Below are positions 44,013 to 55,142 of a stretch of DNA of 64,000 nt, piece after piece; the stretch's first letter is position 1; each line of letters begins with the position of its first letter. This stretch comes from Siphonodentalium dalli (lineage: Eukaryota > Mollusca > Scaphopoda > Gadilida > Siphonodentaliidae), in assembly GCA_032622095.1 (NCBI GenBank), contig CP136064.1, positions 133,369,129 to 133,433,128 of the forward strand, written 5' to 3'. The translations under genes were made by a program, and so were the position numbers. A model generated the notes under the pieces. The model saw nothing but the letters and a program-made list of their open reading frames with translations, was not told where the DNA came from and did no database searches.

Positions 44013-46533
44013 TTAGCTCAACTTACTTTTGTAAGTTTGAGCTATTGCCATGGCTTGGCGTCCGTCGTCCGTGTGTGCGTGTGTCCGTGTGTCCGTCAAC
44101 AATTTCCTTTGGCGCGGGCTACAGGTCGTACCTTTGGTCTGATCTTTATGAAATTTTGCATGAATGTTGACATTGACATGTAGATGGGAACGAGTCATTT
44201 TGGGGTCATTCGGCCAAAAAACATGGCCGCTGGTGGCCATTTTGGATGTCAAAATTCAATCCATTGGCGCGGGCTACAGGTCGTACTGTTCGTCTGATCA
44301 TTATGAAATTTGTCATGGATGTTAATATTGACATGTAGATGGGAACGAGTCATTTTGGGGTCGTTCGGCCAAAAAACATGGCCGCTGGCAGCCATCTTGG
44401 ATTTTACTCTTTGCATGACTAAATCCTTTGGCGCAGGCTACAGGTCGTAGTTTTGATCAGAACTTCATGAAATTTGTCATGGATGTTAACAATGACATGT
44501 AGATGGGAACGAGTGATTTTGGGGTTGTTCGGCCAAAAAACATGGCCGCCAGCCGCCATCATGGATTTTACTCTTTGCATGACTAAATCCTTTGGCGCGG
44601 GCTACAGGTCGTACCTATGGTCTGATCTTTATGAATTTTGTCATGAATGTTGACATTGACATGTAGATGGGAACGAGTCATTGGGCCAAAAAACATGGCC
44701 GCTGGTGGCCATTTTGGATTTCAAAATTCAATCCATTGGCGCGGGCTACAGGTCGTGCTGTTCGTCTGATCATCATGAAATTTGTCATGGATGTTAATAT
44801 TGACATGTAGATGGGAACGAGTGATTTTGGGGTCGTTCAGCCAAAAAACATGGCCACCAGCAGCCATCTTGGATTTTACTCTTTGCATGACTAAATTCTT
44901 TGGCGCGGGCTACAGGTTGTAGCTTTGGTCAGAACTTCATGAAATTTGTCATGGATGTTAACAATGACATGTAGATGGGAACGAGTGATTTTGGGGTTGT
45001 TCGGCCAAAAAACATGGCCGCCAGCCGCCATCATGGATTTTACTCTTTGCATGACTAAATCCTTTGGCGCGGGCTACAGGTCGTACCTATGGTCTGATCT
45101 TTATGAATTTTGTCATGAATGTTGACATTGACATGTAGATGGGAACGAGTCATTGTGGGGTCATTCGGCCAAAAAACATGGCCGCTGGTGGCCATTTTGG
45201 ATTTCAAAATTCAATCCATTGGCGCGGGCTACAGGTCGTGCTGTTCGTCTGATCATCATGAAATTTGTCATGGATGTTAATATTGACATGTAGATGGGAA
45301 CGAGTGATTTTGGGGTCGTTCAGCCAAAAAACATGGCCACCAGCAGCCATCTTGGATTTTACTCTTTGCATGACTAAATTCTTTGGCGCGGGCTACAGGT
45401 TGTAGCTTTTGGTCAGAACTTCATGAAATTTGTCATGGATGTTAACAATGACATGTAGATGGGAACGAGTCATTTTGGGGTCATACGGCCAAAAAACATG
45501 GCCGCTGGCAGCCATCTTGCATTTTACTCTTTGCATGACTAAATCCTTTGGCGCAGGCTACGGGTCGTAATTTTGATCAGAACTTCATGAAATTTGTCAT
45601 AGATGTTAACAATGACATGTAGATGGGAACGAGTGATTTTGGGGTTGTTCGGCCAAAAAACATGGCCACCAGCAGCCATCATGGATTTTACTCTTTGCAT
45701 GACTAAATCCTTTGGCGCGGGCTACAGGTCGTACCTATGGTCTGATCTTTATGAATTTTGTCATGAATGTTGACATTGACATGTAGATGGGAACGAGTCA
45801 TTTTGGGGTCATTCGGTCAAAAAACATGGCCGCTGGTGGCCATTTTGGATTTCAAAATTCAATCCATTGGCGCGGGCTACAGGTCGTGCTGTTCGTCTGA
45901 TCATCATGAAATTTATCATGGATGTTAATATTAACATGTAGATGGGAACGAGTCATTTTGGGGTCGTTTGGCTAAAAAACATGTCCGCCAGCAGCCATAT
46001 TGGATTTTACTCTTTGCATGAATAAATCCTTTGGTGCGGGCTACAGGTCGTAGCTTTGGTCAGAACTTAAAGAAATTTGTCATGTATGTTAACAATGACA
46101 TGTAGATGGGAAACGAGTCATTTTGGGGTCGTTCAGCCGAAAAACATGGCCGCCAGCAGCCATCTTGGATTTTACTCTTTGCATGACTAAATCCATTGGC
46201 ACAGGCTACAGGTCATACCTTTGATCAGATCATTATGAGATTTGTAAAGGCTGTAGATGGGAACAAGTCATTTTGGGGTAATTCGGAAAAAAAACATGGC
46301 TGCCGGTGGCCATTTTAGAATTTACTCTTTGCATCAATAAATCCTTTGGCACATCATAATCACCACATCCCTGATCCGATCATTATGAAACCTGTTATGA
46401 ATGTTGATATTTTCATGTACATCTAGTCTTACTTAGACATTTCAATTAGCACTTTTCCTATTCCTCCATTTACTGTCGACCATTAAATTATTCCCATACC
46501 TAAGTTGAGCTACAGTGTCATTGACACTTTCAT
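44013..46533 (+). mobile_element. N-family hairpin-headed tandem array (copy N3), about 15 cores
   Basis: The head hairpin agctcaacttac-ttt-tgtaagtttgagct is followed by a ccgtcgtccgtgtgtg seed and about fifteen cores of roughly 150-165 bp from 44110 to 46420. A higher-order pattern is visible: cores beginning 'gcgcgggctacaggtcgtacctatggtc' recur at about 44597, 45066 and 45718, each followed by the same two core types. The right end has taagttgagct, complementary to the head, then agtgtcattgacact (46514-46528). This is the longest array in the window and is contained in T3. Confidence 0.82.
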
Positions 46534-47803
46534 GTTGCTTGAGGCCAGGCATACACAATGTAGGAACAGACACGCTTTTTGTGATGCTATCCGGCACAGC
46601 AGGCTAGCATCACCAAATTCACCCTCTGACGACCTCATTCTGCTTATGCCTCATCTTCTGGGAAGTATCTATAGTATCAAATTTACATTGTTGTTAGTTA
46701 AATTTCCCTTCTAGGAAGTTTCTATATCCCCTAATTTGCAGAAGATAAAATTCATAAATGAGGTGCCCAATGGGTGAATATCACCAACTTCAACTGGGGA
46801 ACTTAATTTTTATCCTTATCAGATTTGTGAAAATGGGATCACAAAGTCAAATAAGGGCAGAGCAAGAGACTTAACTATTTCACTACATAGTAATTCTTAA
46901 AATATGTTTGCAAGAACTAGTTGGCTTATATAGAATGGAATGTTCTTCCTTGACTGCAATTCAGATTTTTTTAATGGGGTCACCTGGTCAAATAGGGGCC
47001 AAGCGAAGGACAGTTTGCCTCTTAATATGCTTCCTTCACAAGGACCATCAGGTCTATTTGACTGATATTTATGATATGTATGAAGGGTTCTTTGGTGTCT
47101 GGGATTCAAATTTATTCAGATGGGGTCACCAGGTTAAAAGGGTGGGACCAGGGACATAACTATATGTCTCTATAGTAATTCTTAAAATGTCTTCTCAAGG
47201 GATTTTGGACTATTTAGCTTACATATAGTATGGAGGAATCAGGAAGATCCTTTAGTGACTGAGATACAGATTTGTTAAAATGAGGTCAACCTGTCAAGAA
47301 ATGGCAGTCTATGGGGAGTTAACACTTTTGTGTCCAATAAAATCATAGAAATACCAAATTCATTAAAACATCTACCTTGGATCCACCTGACTGATTGGTC
47401 TGACATACATGTATTGTGTTTTGGGTCCATGGATAATTGGGCTTCAAACATGTTTAAATGGTTTTAGAAAAAGGCGCTTGTGAGATTGGAAATTTCCAAC
47501 AATTGAGAAAGTTTGAGGTGTCGGTTGTGAAATTCCAACCTAAGACTTGGGAGTCTGGATCCCGGTCGGGAGGGGACTTGTTGAGCTGGAGGAGGGGGGT
47601 GATCAGTAGTGTACAGTTGGCAATTTCAAGGTGGTTTTTTACCAAGCTACATACTTGAAGTCTCTCTAGCCACATATCCTGTTTAAATCTACTTCTTTTA
47701 AAGTGATTATGAAAAGTGCTCACTGTTTTGGTCTCCAGAGTCCCAGTCTTATCAGTCTTTGCAGTCTGGTGAGCGACCCCACAGTCATTGACTGTCTTGT
47801 TTA

Positions 47804-48072
47804 ATTTGATAGTCGCCAATGACTACATACATGTATGACTGTATTGTAAGGATTTCAGGACTGATGCATGCTGTATCATAAACAATGGCATGCATATCGA
47901 TGCGCATGAACTGCCGCATCAGCACCCAGATGGCAACCTGTAATAATGATTTCAGTTTGATGGACGGTAACTCTATATGATCATCATGTGCATTTTATCC
48001 CTGAATTTAATCAAATATGGCGATACCCCGGCTTTCTTGTAAATCCGAATGCATTTATATGAGGGACCATCG
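47804..48072. other. Short spacer
   Basis: Between the T3 right end and the hAT terminus at 48073 I see no coding or repeat feature. Confidence 0.4.
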
Positions 48073-49115
48073 TAGGGTCCTGCGAATTGGATATTTTGAT
48101 CGAATCGAATTCACGAAATCGAATCGAATATCGAATCGAATCATATCTGTGTGTTGCATTCTCAATTAGGTATGTTTTGTCAACGATTAGATTATTTGTG
48201 AAACGTTCTATGAACTACATGCATGAAGTTCCATCAGAACTTATGTGGCGATAAACCGTCGTTTGATATACTATTAACTTCAATTTATAATTGTCAAGAA
48301 AACAAAGCAGATTAAAATGTCCATGCGGCCATCACAACGATTAATATATTACCACTAAACGGATTATCAAACTAAAATCACACGAAATTTCTATAGTTTG
48401 CATGTACATGCAAAATTGCAAATCGGCATTCGGAAACACCCGTTGTTATAAACTTGAAGACGCAACAACAGTCGCAGTGTAGCCTCTTCATGTATTGGTT
48501 GATGCTTCTTGAACAGATGATTCCATAGATGGGTCATTGTCCCAGATGCTTGCAATTTATACACCATGCATGTTGCATTCATCACACGTGCCTGCAGCTT
48601 TATCATGTTTAAAATAAACATGAATGATGGACGACATTTTGTCCATTGTAAAATAAAACTCCGAAACTGAAAGTCAACTTCAAAAGAGAACAGTGCCAAA
48701 ATGCACTTTTCGACACCAGGAACATGTTGTTTACATTCTCACCCATATTACATAACGCGGAATCGAATAGACGATGGATAACACTATCGGCAGCCCATTC
48801 TCATAGCTATTATAATTTACCGCGTCGTCGGTCCATTGGCTATCTGCTAGCTTTTGCTACCATTTAAAGCTATATAATTCAGACGTATTTAGTCGTCCTA
48901 TCATGGCTAATTGTTGGCTATGTACAATAAGAATTATAATGTGCATATATACATAATTTTCTGGAATTAAATGCCACAAATAGCTAAGATCGACATGTGT
49001 ACTTAGTATATTATATTATAGTATATTCGAAATTTCGAGTTGGCAATTTCGACTCGAATTCGAATCGAATTTGACTTTCGAATCGAATCTCGAATCGAAT
49101 ATTCACAGGAGCCTA
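48073..49115 (-). mobile_element. hAT remnant ending at the assembly gap
   Basis: The left end TAGGGTCCTGCGAAT and the right end (reverse complement TAGGCTCCTGTGAAT) are matching inverted repeats, and both carry subterminal cgaatcgaat runs. The left flank gaccatcg is the presumed 8-bp target copy. On the right only gaccc precedes the Ns, which agrees at four of five visible bases. A transposase N-terminal remnant lies on the minus strand (48391-48699). It is related to, but distinct from, the hAT at 12239. Confidence 0.78.
48391..48699 (-). pseudogene. hAT transposase N-terminal BED-finger remnant
   Basis: The minus-strand frame of 102 codons contains ATCMVYKLQASGTMTHLWNHL followed by FKKH in the arrangement of a BED finger: C-x2-C ... 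S-G-T-x-x-L-x-x-H-L-x3-H. The second Cys of the first pair is Tyr here, so zinc binding is lost. Nothing resembling the catalytic core follows in the remaining element. BED fingers recognise hAT element ends. Confidence 0.6.
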
Positions 49116-49120
49116 GACCC

Positions 49121-49220
49121 NNNNNNNNNNNNNNNNNNNNNNNNNNNNNNNNNNNNNNNNNNNNNNNNNNNNNNNNNNNNNNNNNNNNNNNNNNNNNNNN
49201 NNNNNNNNNNNNNNNNNNNN
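49121..49220. other. Assembly gap of exactly 100 N
   Basis: A run of exactly 100 undetermined bases, the usual placeholder for a scaffold gap of unknown size. It removes the right target copy of the hAT remnant and the 5' part of LINE-C. Order and orientation across it are not supported by sequence. Confidence 0.99.
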
Positions 49221-50900
49221 ACGTTACAGAAAGCGACCAGTGCAAGCATCCCCAGTTACAAACATGAGTTTGTTGTGAAACCAAAGCAACCGAAGCCATG
49301 GAGCGCAGAAATTAAGCATGCTGTGGATAACAACAGAAAAGCACTGTGGACCTGGAAAGAAGCTGGGAGACCAGCACATCCGAACCCGATATACATCGAA
49401 ATGAGGAAGAAGAAGAAACAATTAAGCAAATTGTTCCGGCAAGAGGCAGCGAAACGACGACGCGAATGTCTCGAGGAAATCATGTCGGCGTCTGGAGACC
49501 CAAAATCATTCCATCGTCTAGTCAGCATGCAAAGGAAGACTTCAACCGATCCTATAACCGAACTCGTAGTGGACAACATCACCCTATCAACTACCGAGGA
49601 CATCCTGGATGGCTGGAAGAAGCACTTTGCTGGTCTAGCAACTCCTTCGGACAATCCGAACTTTGATACAGCGCACAAGACACGTATCGAAATGGACCTG
49701 CCCTTCATCGAACAATTATGCTCAACCGAGCAGCGGTACGAAGTGATAACTCCCGATGAAGTCACTGCTGCAATCGCGAGTCTCAACAACAACAAGGCTG
49801 CTGATGTGATGGGACTGACAGCTGAACACCTGAAGATGGTGAAAAACATCATCACCCCGTATTTGACGGACCTGCTGAATAATTTCCTACGTGATGGATC
49901 TATCCCACAGATACTGAAAGAAGGATTCATCGCACCAGTCCATAAAAAGAACGATGTTCACAACCCCTCAAATTATAGAGGTATCACAGTCACAACAACC
50001 TTACTGAAGACCCTGGAGCATGTCCTAAGCAAGCGGCATGCCCCAGTATTTGAAAGAAAACAATCAGAACTCCAAACTGGATTCACCAAAGGCAGGTCAT
50101 CACTCAACGCAGCGCTCATTGTCACTGAAACCATCAACGAAGCTAAAATAAAGAAGAAAAACCTGATTCTCACCACTCTAGATGCTCAAAAAGCGTTTGA
50201 TGTAGTCGACCACAACCTCTTACTAAGCAAACTCTTCCATGACGGCGTTCAAGGAAAGGAGTGGACACTCATACAAAATCTTTACGATGGTGCCACGTCG
50301 AAGGTCAAATGGAACGGGCAGCTGTCGGGCTTCTTCAAGATACAACAAGGTGTCCGGCAAGGAGGCGTGCTCTCCTCATTACATTATAAACACTTCAACA
50401 ACCCTCTACTATTGGACCTAGAAGACAAATACACCGGAGCAACAATCGGAACCATACAAATCCCACACATTACATGTGCAGACGACATCGCTCTCCTGGC
50501 TCACAACTCCGCAGACATGCAACGAATGCTGACTAGGGTAGAAACCTACTCCAGTTCAGAACGGTATGGGATTAACCCGGAAAAGAGTGCAGTCATCAAA
50601 TACCTTCAGAAGAAAGCAGAACCACAACATCCACTCTCCCTATTCAACAACACTATCAACTCACCTCCAGTCGTAAAACATCTCGGCATTGACAGGAACC
50701 GTGACAACTCCGTAGACGTCGACACGAAGATAAACTCCTGCAGAAAATGTGCCTACTCACTCATGGGAGCAGGCCTACACGGGAAAACCGGTGTCACACA
50801 ACATCTGAAAGCCCAATTCTGGTCGCTCTACGTCATCCCGAGAGTTACATACGGACTGGAAGTGCTTCATATCAATACCACGCAAATGGAAAAAACTTGA
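49221..50900 (+). pseudogene. LINE-C ORF2, reverse transcriptase
   Basis: One long frame holds the linker KPWSAEIKHAVDNNRKALW, then AAIASLNNNKAADVMGLTAE, FIAPVHKKND, NYRGITVTTTLLKTLEHV, LQTGFTKGRSSLNAALI, LTTLDAQKAFDVVDH (catalytic Asp), GVRQGGVLSSLHYKHF and HITCADDIALLAH. The active-site loop is C-A-D-D. The usual S-P-x-L in the preceding block is S-S-L-H. The frame ends in a TGA at 50898 caused by a shift, because the protein continues in the next frame from about 50893. The frame upstream of 49221 crosses the Ns and is meaningless. Confidence 0.88.
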
Positions 50901-51694
50901 GTCACAACAAATGGGAATCATTCCAATCGCAACAGTCATCCATCGAAATGCCCTCAATCTATTCCACCGCATCATAAGCCACCAAGACAGTACCGAGAGA
51001 GATATAGCGATACGACAACTGGCGGTCCGAAACATCAACGACGATAGCTGGTACTCCGATGTACGCCACATCTTGAACATATATGGGCTACCATCGGCAT
51101 ACCATCTGCTGAACAACCCCCACCAAAAGAACAGTGGAAGAAAGACCTCAACTCAAAGATAGCCTGTACGGTAGAGGAGAGCTGGAGGCAAGAGATACAG
51201 ACAAAATCCAGTCTCAAATATCTGAACCCCCACTCGGTAAACATCAAGAAGACACACCACGTATACAACACGGTGAGACCAAATCTACAGGACGCCAGCC
51301 GAGCTGAAATAAAGCCAGACTGCTGACAGGGACATACACACTACAGACGAACAAGGCCATCTTCAACCAGCACAACATTAACCCAACATGCAAACTCTGC
51401 AATACTGCACCTGAAACGAGACAACACTTCATCACTGAATGCCCCACCTACGAGCACATAAGATACCAGGCCAAAGAGATCCTCTACTCTACAATCAACA
51501 CAATGAAAGCCTCCATATCACTCGAAGATCCACATACATTCACACAACTCATCCTAGACGTAACGCATGCAGACATCAAACAGATCTACACACCAAGCAT
51601 CCAAGAACTGGAGAAGATCGAGCTCATCAGCAGACAATTCCTGGAGAAGATCCACCTCAAGAGAACAAACGTACTAAAGACATCCTCATGCTAG
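50893..51694 (+). pseudogene. LINE-C ORF2, C-terminal region with zinc knuckle
   Basis: After the first frameshift a frame gives MGIIPIATVIHRNALNLFHR to 51162. A further shift leads into LLTGTYTLQTNKAIFNQHN and C-K-L-C-N-x8-H-x4-C, a CCHC-type knuckle, ending at TAG 51692-51694. This is the common tail of LINE ORF2 proteins. Two or more indels make it non-functional. Confidence 0.78.
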
Positions 51695-52159
51695 AGCCTG
51701 GGTCCTCCCACACACATTAAAATATATACATGTACTTTCAATAAGTAAACAGCACAAATTAAATATCTATGATTAATACAAAGAAACAACGTGTTTTTGT
51801 GTTAAGCGTATATGCGATTGTCTTGAAATGAACTAATGCCTAATGCATAAACTAATCATACTAACATTGACGCGTGTGAATGTGTTCTACTGATGATTCT
51901 ATTGATGATTTCTTATTGATGATTATTGACATTGTATAGGACTTCACGGACTTACATCTAAGTCTCGGTGCCTTGACAAATCAGCGAGGGAAATTACAAC
52001 AAAGAAGAAGTATGGACAGTTATTATCTCAACTTAGTCAATTTATTGAAAATATTATCAAAATAACGATCGGTTTGAAAAAATATAGAAATTTTGAACCG
52101 ATGTAGTTTAATGAAATAGCCCGAATGGTTTCTGCAATTCTAACCGGAAAGTAGTTTAA

Positions 52160-52891
52160 CTCTTTCGTTGCCAAGCTCGCATAAATGCGAGTTACCCAGT
52201 CGCTGCCAAATACGCATTTATGCGAGTTCGGGGGTGCAACTGGTTTACGGGTCGTAATTATATTGTTTTGTTGCATTACAACGGGGGTTCATTTATTTTA
52301 TGTGCTGGTGTGCGCTGACAATTTAGAAGAAAGGTCAGTCAAAGTCATGCTACTCCTGAAGTTCTATGAGTACAGTCCGAGCCAGAATATACCATTGACA
52401 AATTAACTTTTGGTGGGATGCGATATATGAGTGGAAAATAAACATCATAATTGACTTGGCGGCCTCCTTTCTGCTGATCAGTTTAGCGTCCAAAAATTCT
52501 GTCGGAATGAGGTCGGTGAAAAATACGGATAGTAGCCGGAATATGATTAACTGGTGAGGCATTAATTAATGGGATAGAACACTAGAACAAAAAACAAACA
52601 TTTAATCATATATGAATTGAAAAAAATTACCGAAAAACATAAATTAAAGCAAATCCAAGATGGCCGCCAATGGCCGTGACCCCTATGACCTTGAATGGGT
52701 CTCCAGTCTCCACGTCGGGGCAGGTGATAGGTCATTGTCATATATACCCACATGTGAAGTTTCAACTAAATACACCGATAATTACCCGATAGTCATTGCA
52801 TTACCCACATATACATAAAATACTTGTATTTACACCCAGAATGCTTGGCACTGGGGAGTATGTCGGTGTGGCGGGGGTGGCAGCGAAAGAG
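52160..52891. mobile_element. piggyBac-like MITE (first copy)
   Basis: The element is flanked by TTAA (52156-52159 and 52892-52895). Including the TTAA, the ends read ttaactctttcgttgcca and, from the right end reversed, ttaactctttcgctgcca (one mismatch in 18). Subterminally, ctcgcataaatgcgag is followed by a cgcatttatgcgag complementary copy. TTAA targeting and CTCTTT-type ends fit the piggyBac superfamily. At 732 bp, with no transposase, it is a non-autonomous MITE. Confidence 0.8.
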
Positions 52892-53781
52892 TTAACCATC
52901 CACGAATTGCCTGCTGCTCGGAGCAAGTGGGGACACATTTTTAGAGACGGTAGAAATAAATGACAATGCAAACTATGCTAAAAATATTGTAATAGCTGAG
53001 TAACGAGCAACCTCCATTCCCACCTAGAAAAAGCATGACAAATATACCGGGAAATAATTGATGCCAACAAGAAGTGGCTTTTTGGTGAATAATGTCAAAT
53101 AAATGATCAAGCTAATGTTATTTCCATCAATAAAAGACGTGATATTGCTCAAATATCCCCATGGAGTTTACATTCTATTCACATTGTGCCCACTTCATCA
53201 ACAAGCTCCAATTCTCAGTTAAATACTTAATTTTGGAGATCGAGCTCATCAGCAGACAATTCCTGGAGAAGATCCACCTCAAGAGAACAAACGTACTAAA
53301 GACATCCTCATGCTAGAGCCTGGGTCCTCCCACACACATTAAAATATATACATGTACTTTCAATAAGTAAACAGCACAAATTAAATATCTATGATTAATA
53401 CAAAGAAACAACGTGTTTTTGTGTTAAGCGTATATGCGATTGTCTTGAAATGAACTAATGCCTAATGCATAAACTAATCATACTAACATTGACGCGTGTG
53501 AATGTGTTCTACTGATGATTCTATTGATGATTTCTTATTGATGATTATTGACATTGTATAGGACTTCACGGACTTACATCTAAGTCTCGGTGCCTTGACA
53601 AATCAGCGAGGGAAATTACAACAAAGAAGAAGTATGGACAGTTATTATCTCAACTTAGTCAATTTATTGAAAATATTATCAAAATAACGATCGGTTTGAA
53701 AAAATATAGAAATTTTGAACCGATGTAGTTTAATGAAATAGCCCGAATGGTTTCTGCAATTCTAACCGGAAAGTAGTTTAA

Positions 53782-54513
53782 CTCTTTCGTTGCCAAGCTC
53801 GCATAAATGCGAGTTACCCAGTCGCTGCCAAATACGCATTTATGCGAGTTCGGGGGTGCAACTGGTTTACGGGTCGTAATTATATTGTTTTGTTGCATTA
53901 CAACGGGGGTTCATTTATTTTATGTGCTGGTGTGCGCTGACAATTTAGAAGAAAGGTCAGTCAAAGTCATGCTACTCCTGAAGTTCTATGAGTACAGTCC
54001 GAGCCAGAATATACCATTGACAAATTAACTTTTGGTGGGATGCGATATATGAGTGGAAAATAAACATCATAATTGACTTGGCGGCCTCCTTTCTGCTGAT
54101 CAGTTTAGCGTCCAAAAATTCTGTCGGAATGAGGTCGGTGAAAAATACGGATAGTAGCCGGAATATGATTAACTGGTGAGGCATTAATTAATGGGATAGA
54201 ACACTAGAACAAAAAACAAACATTTAATCATATATGAATTGAAAAAATTTACCGAAAAACATAAATTAAAGCAAATCCAAGATGGCCGCCAATGGCCGTG
54301 ACCCCTATGACCTTGAATGGGTCTCCAGTCTCCACGTCGGGGCAGGTGATAGGTCATTGTCATATATACCCACATGTGAAGTTTCAACTAAATACACAGA
54401 TAATTACCCGATAGTCATTGCATTACCCACATATACATAAAATACTTGTATTTACACCCAGAATGCTTGGCACTGGGGAGTATGTCGGTGTGGCGGGGGT
54501 GGCAGCGAAAGAG
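53782..54513. mobile_element. piggyBac-like MITE (second copy)
   Basis: It is the same element as at 52160-52891, in the second unit of the 1,622-bp tandem duplication, with TTAA at 53778-53781 and 54514-54517. Its presence at the same offset shows that the MITE inserted before the duplication. Confidence 0.8.
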
Positions 54514-55053
54514 TTAACCATCCACGAATTGTCTGCTGCTCGGAGCAAGTGGGGACACATTTTTAGAGACGGTAGAAATAAATGACAATGCAAACTATGC
54601 TAAAAATATTGTAATAGCTGAGTAACGAGCAACCTCCATTCCCACCTAGAAAAAGCATGACAAATATACCGGGAAATAATTGATGCCAACAAGAAGTGGC
54701 TTTTTGGTGAATAATGTCAAATAAATGATCAAGCTAATGTTATTTCCATCAATAAAAGACGTGATATTGCTCAAATATCCCCATGGAGTTTACATTCTAT
54801 TCACATTGTGCCCACTTCATCAACAAGCTCCAATTCTCAGTTAAATACTTAATTTTGGATCATAACAGTAAAAGATGCATTGTCATGATGACGAGATCTA
54901 TTTATAGCAATGGGGCTCACTACCAATCCATTCTGGGCAATGAGGTGCAGTCGATTTTTGTAGCAGGTAAAGAGGAGTAACTAGTCCAGGAGACAAGCTG
55001 TTGTCAGTATACAATAACCTACATGTATATGTATCAGTTATCTTCTGCTACAG

Positions 55054-55142
55054 ATGTTAGGACCCAAGCTATGTATCAAATGATGGACCCAGGATTTATC
55101 GGACTCATATTCTCTGTGTTCAATAAAGATAAATCAACAAAG
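55054..55142 (+). CDS. BRCC36 deubiquitinase exon carrying the JAMM aspartate
   Basis: Acceptor ctgctacag and donor aag|gtaagg bound 89 nt that read (G)AT then VRTQAMYQMMDPGFIGLIFS, then VFNKDKSTK. This nearly matches human BRCC36 D-V-R-T-Q-A-M-Y-Q-M-M-D. The Asp codon is split by the intron. In the family it is the last zinc ligand of the JAMM motif H-x-H-x7-S-x2-D, so the His ligands should be in the preceding exon, which I did not find in 36.7-55.0 kb. BRCC36 cleaves Lys63-linked ubiquitin chains. The exon precedes, in protein order, the exon at 31404, although it lies 23.5 kb downstream on the same strand. Confidence 0.93.

Larger units (their letters stand above)
43069..47803 (+). mobile_element. 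T-family repeat (copy T3), split by an N array
   Basis: The head agctcacctgagac-gaa-gtctccggtggagct is a clean hairpin at 43071-43102, followed by (CCGT)n/(CTGT)n. Core monomers run to about 43640. A block beginning 'cattctgctta(g/t)gcctcatcttctgggaagtat' and ending 'caccaacttcaactgggga' occurs twice, at about 43683-43850 and 46637-46800, on either side of the N array. The right half continues with more core monomers and ends in ctggtgagcgacc and the palindrome acagtcattgactgt (47781-47795). No protein is encoded. Confidence 0.72.
49221..52010 (+). mobile_element. LINE (LINE-C), 5' part lost in the gap
   Basis: Directly after the gap comes ORF2 of a third non-LTR element: linker, reverse transcriptase (49221-50900), C-terminal region with zinc knuckle (to 51694) and a 3' UTR ending in acaacaaagaagaag near 52010. 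The endonuclease and any ORF1 would lie in the gap or are missing. At least two frameshifts follow the RT. The 3' end from 51615 on is duplicated in tandem at 53237. Confidence 0.88.
51615..54858 (+). repeat. Tandem duplication of a 1,622-bp unit
   Basis: Unit 1 is 51615-53236 and unit 2 is 53237-54858. I see about three substitutions between them (for example at 52776/54398 and 52912/54534), roughly 0.2%. The junction at 53236/53237 joins ttaattttgg to agatcgagctc, whereas unit 2 runs on into unique sequence after ttttgg. Each unit contains the LINE-C 3' end, a TTAA-flanked MITE and about 340 bp of flank. A very recent duplication or an assembly/haplotype artefact are both possible. Confidence 0.93.

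Noticed and set aside
52037-52765. Three short ORFs (and identical copies at 53659-54387) in the MITE and flank
   Set aside because: They overlap terminal inverted repeats of the MITE and change between units without coding constraint.
54783-54980. 65-codon ORF just upstream of the BRCC36 exon at 55054
   Set aside because: It does not match the expected His-x-His (JAMM) part of BRCC36, and its first part is duplicated flank of the 1,622-bp unit.
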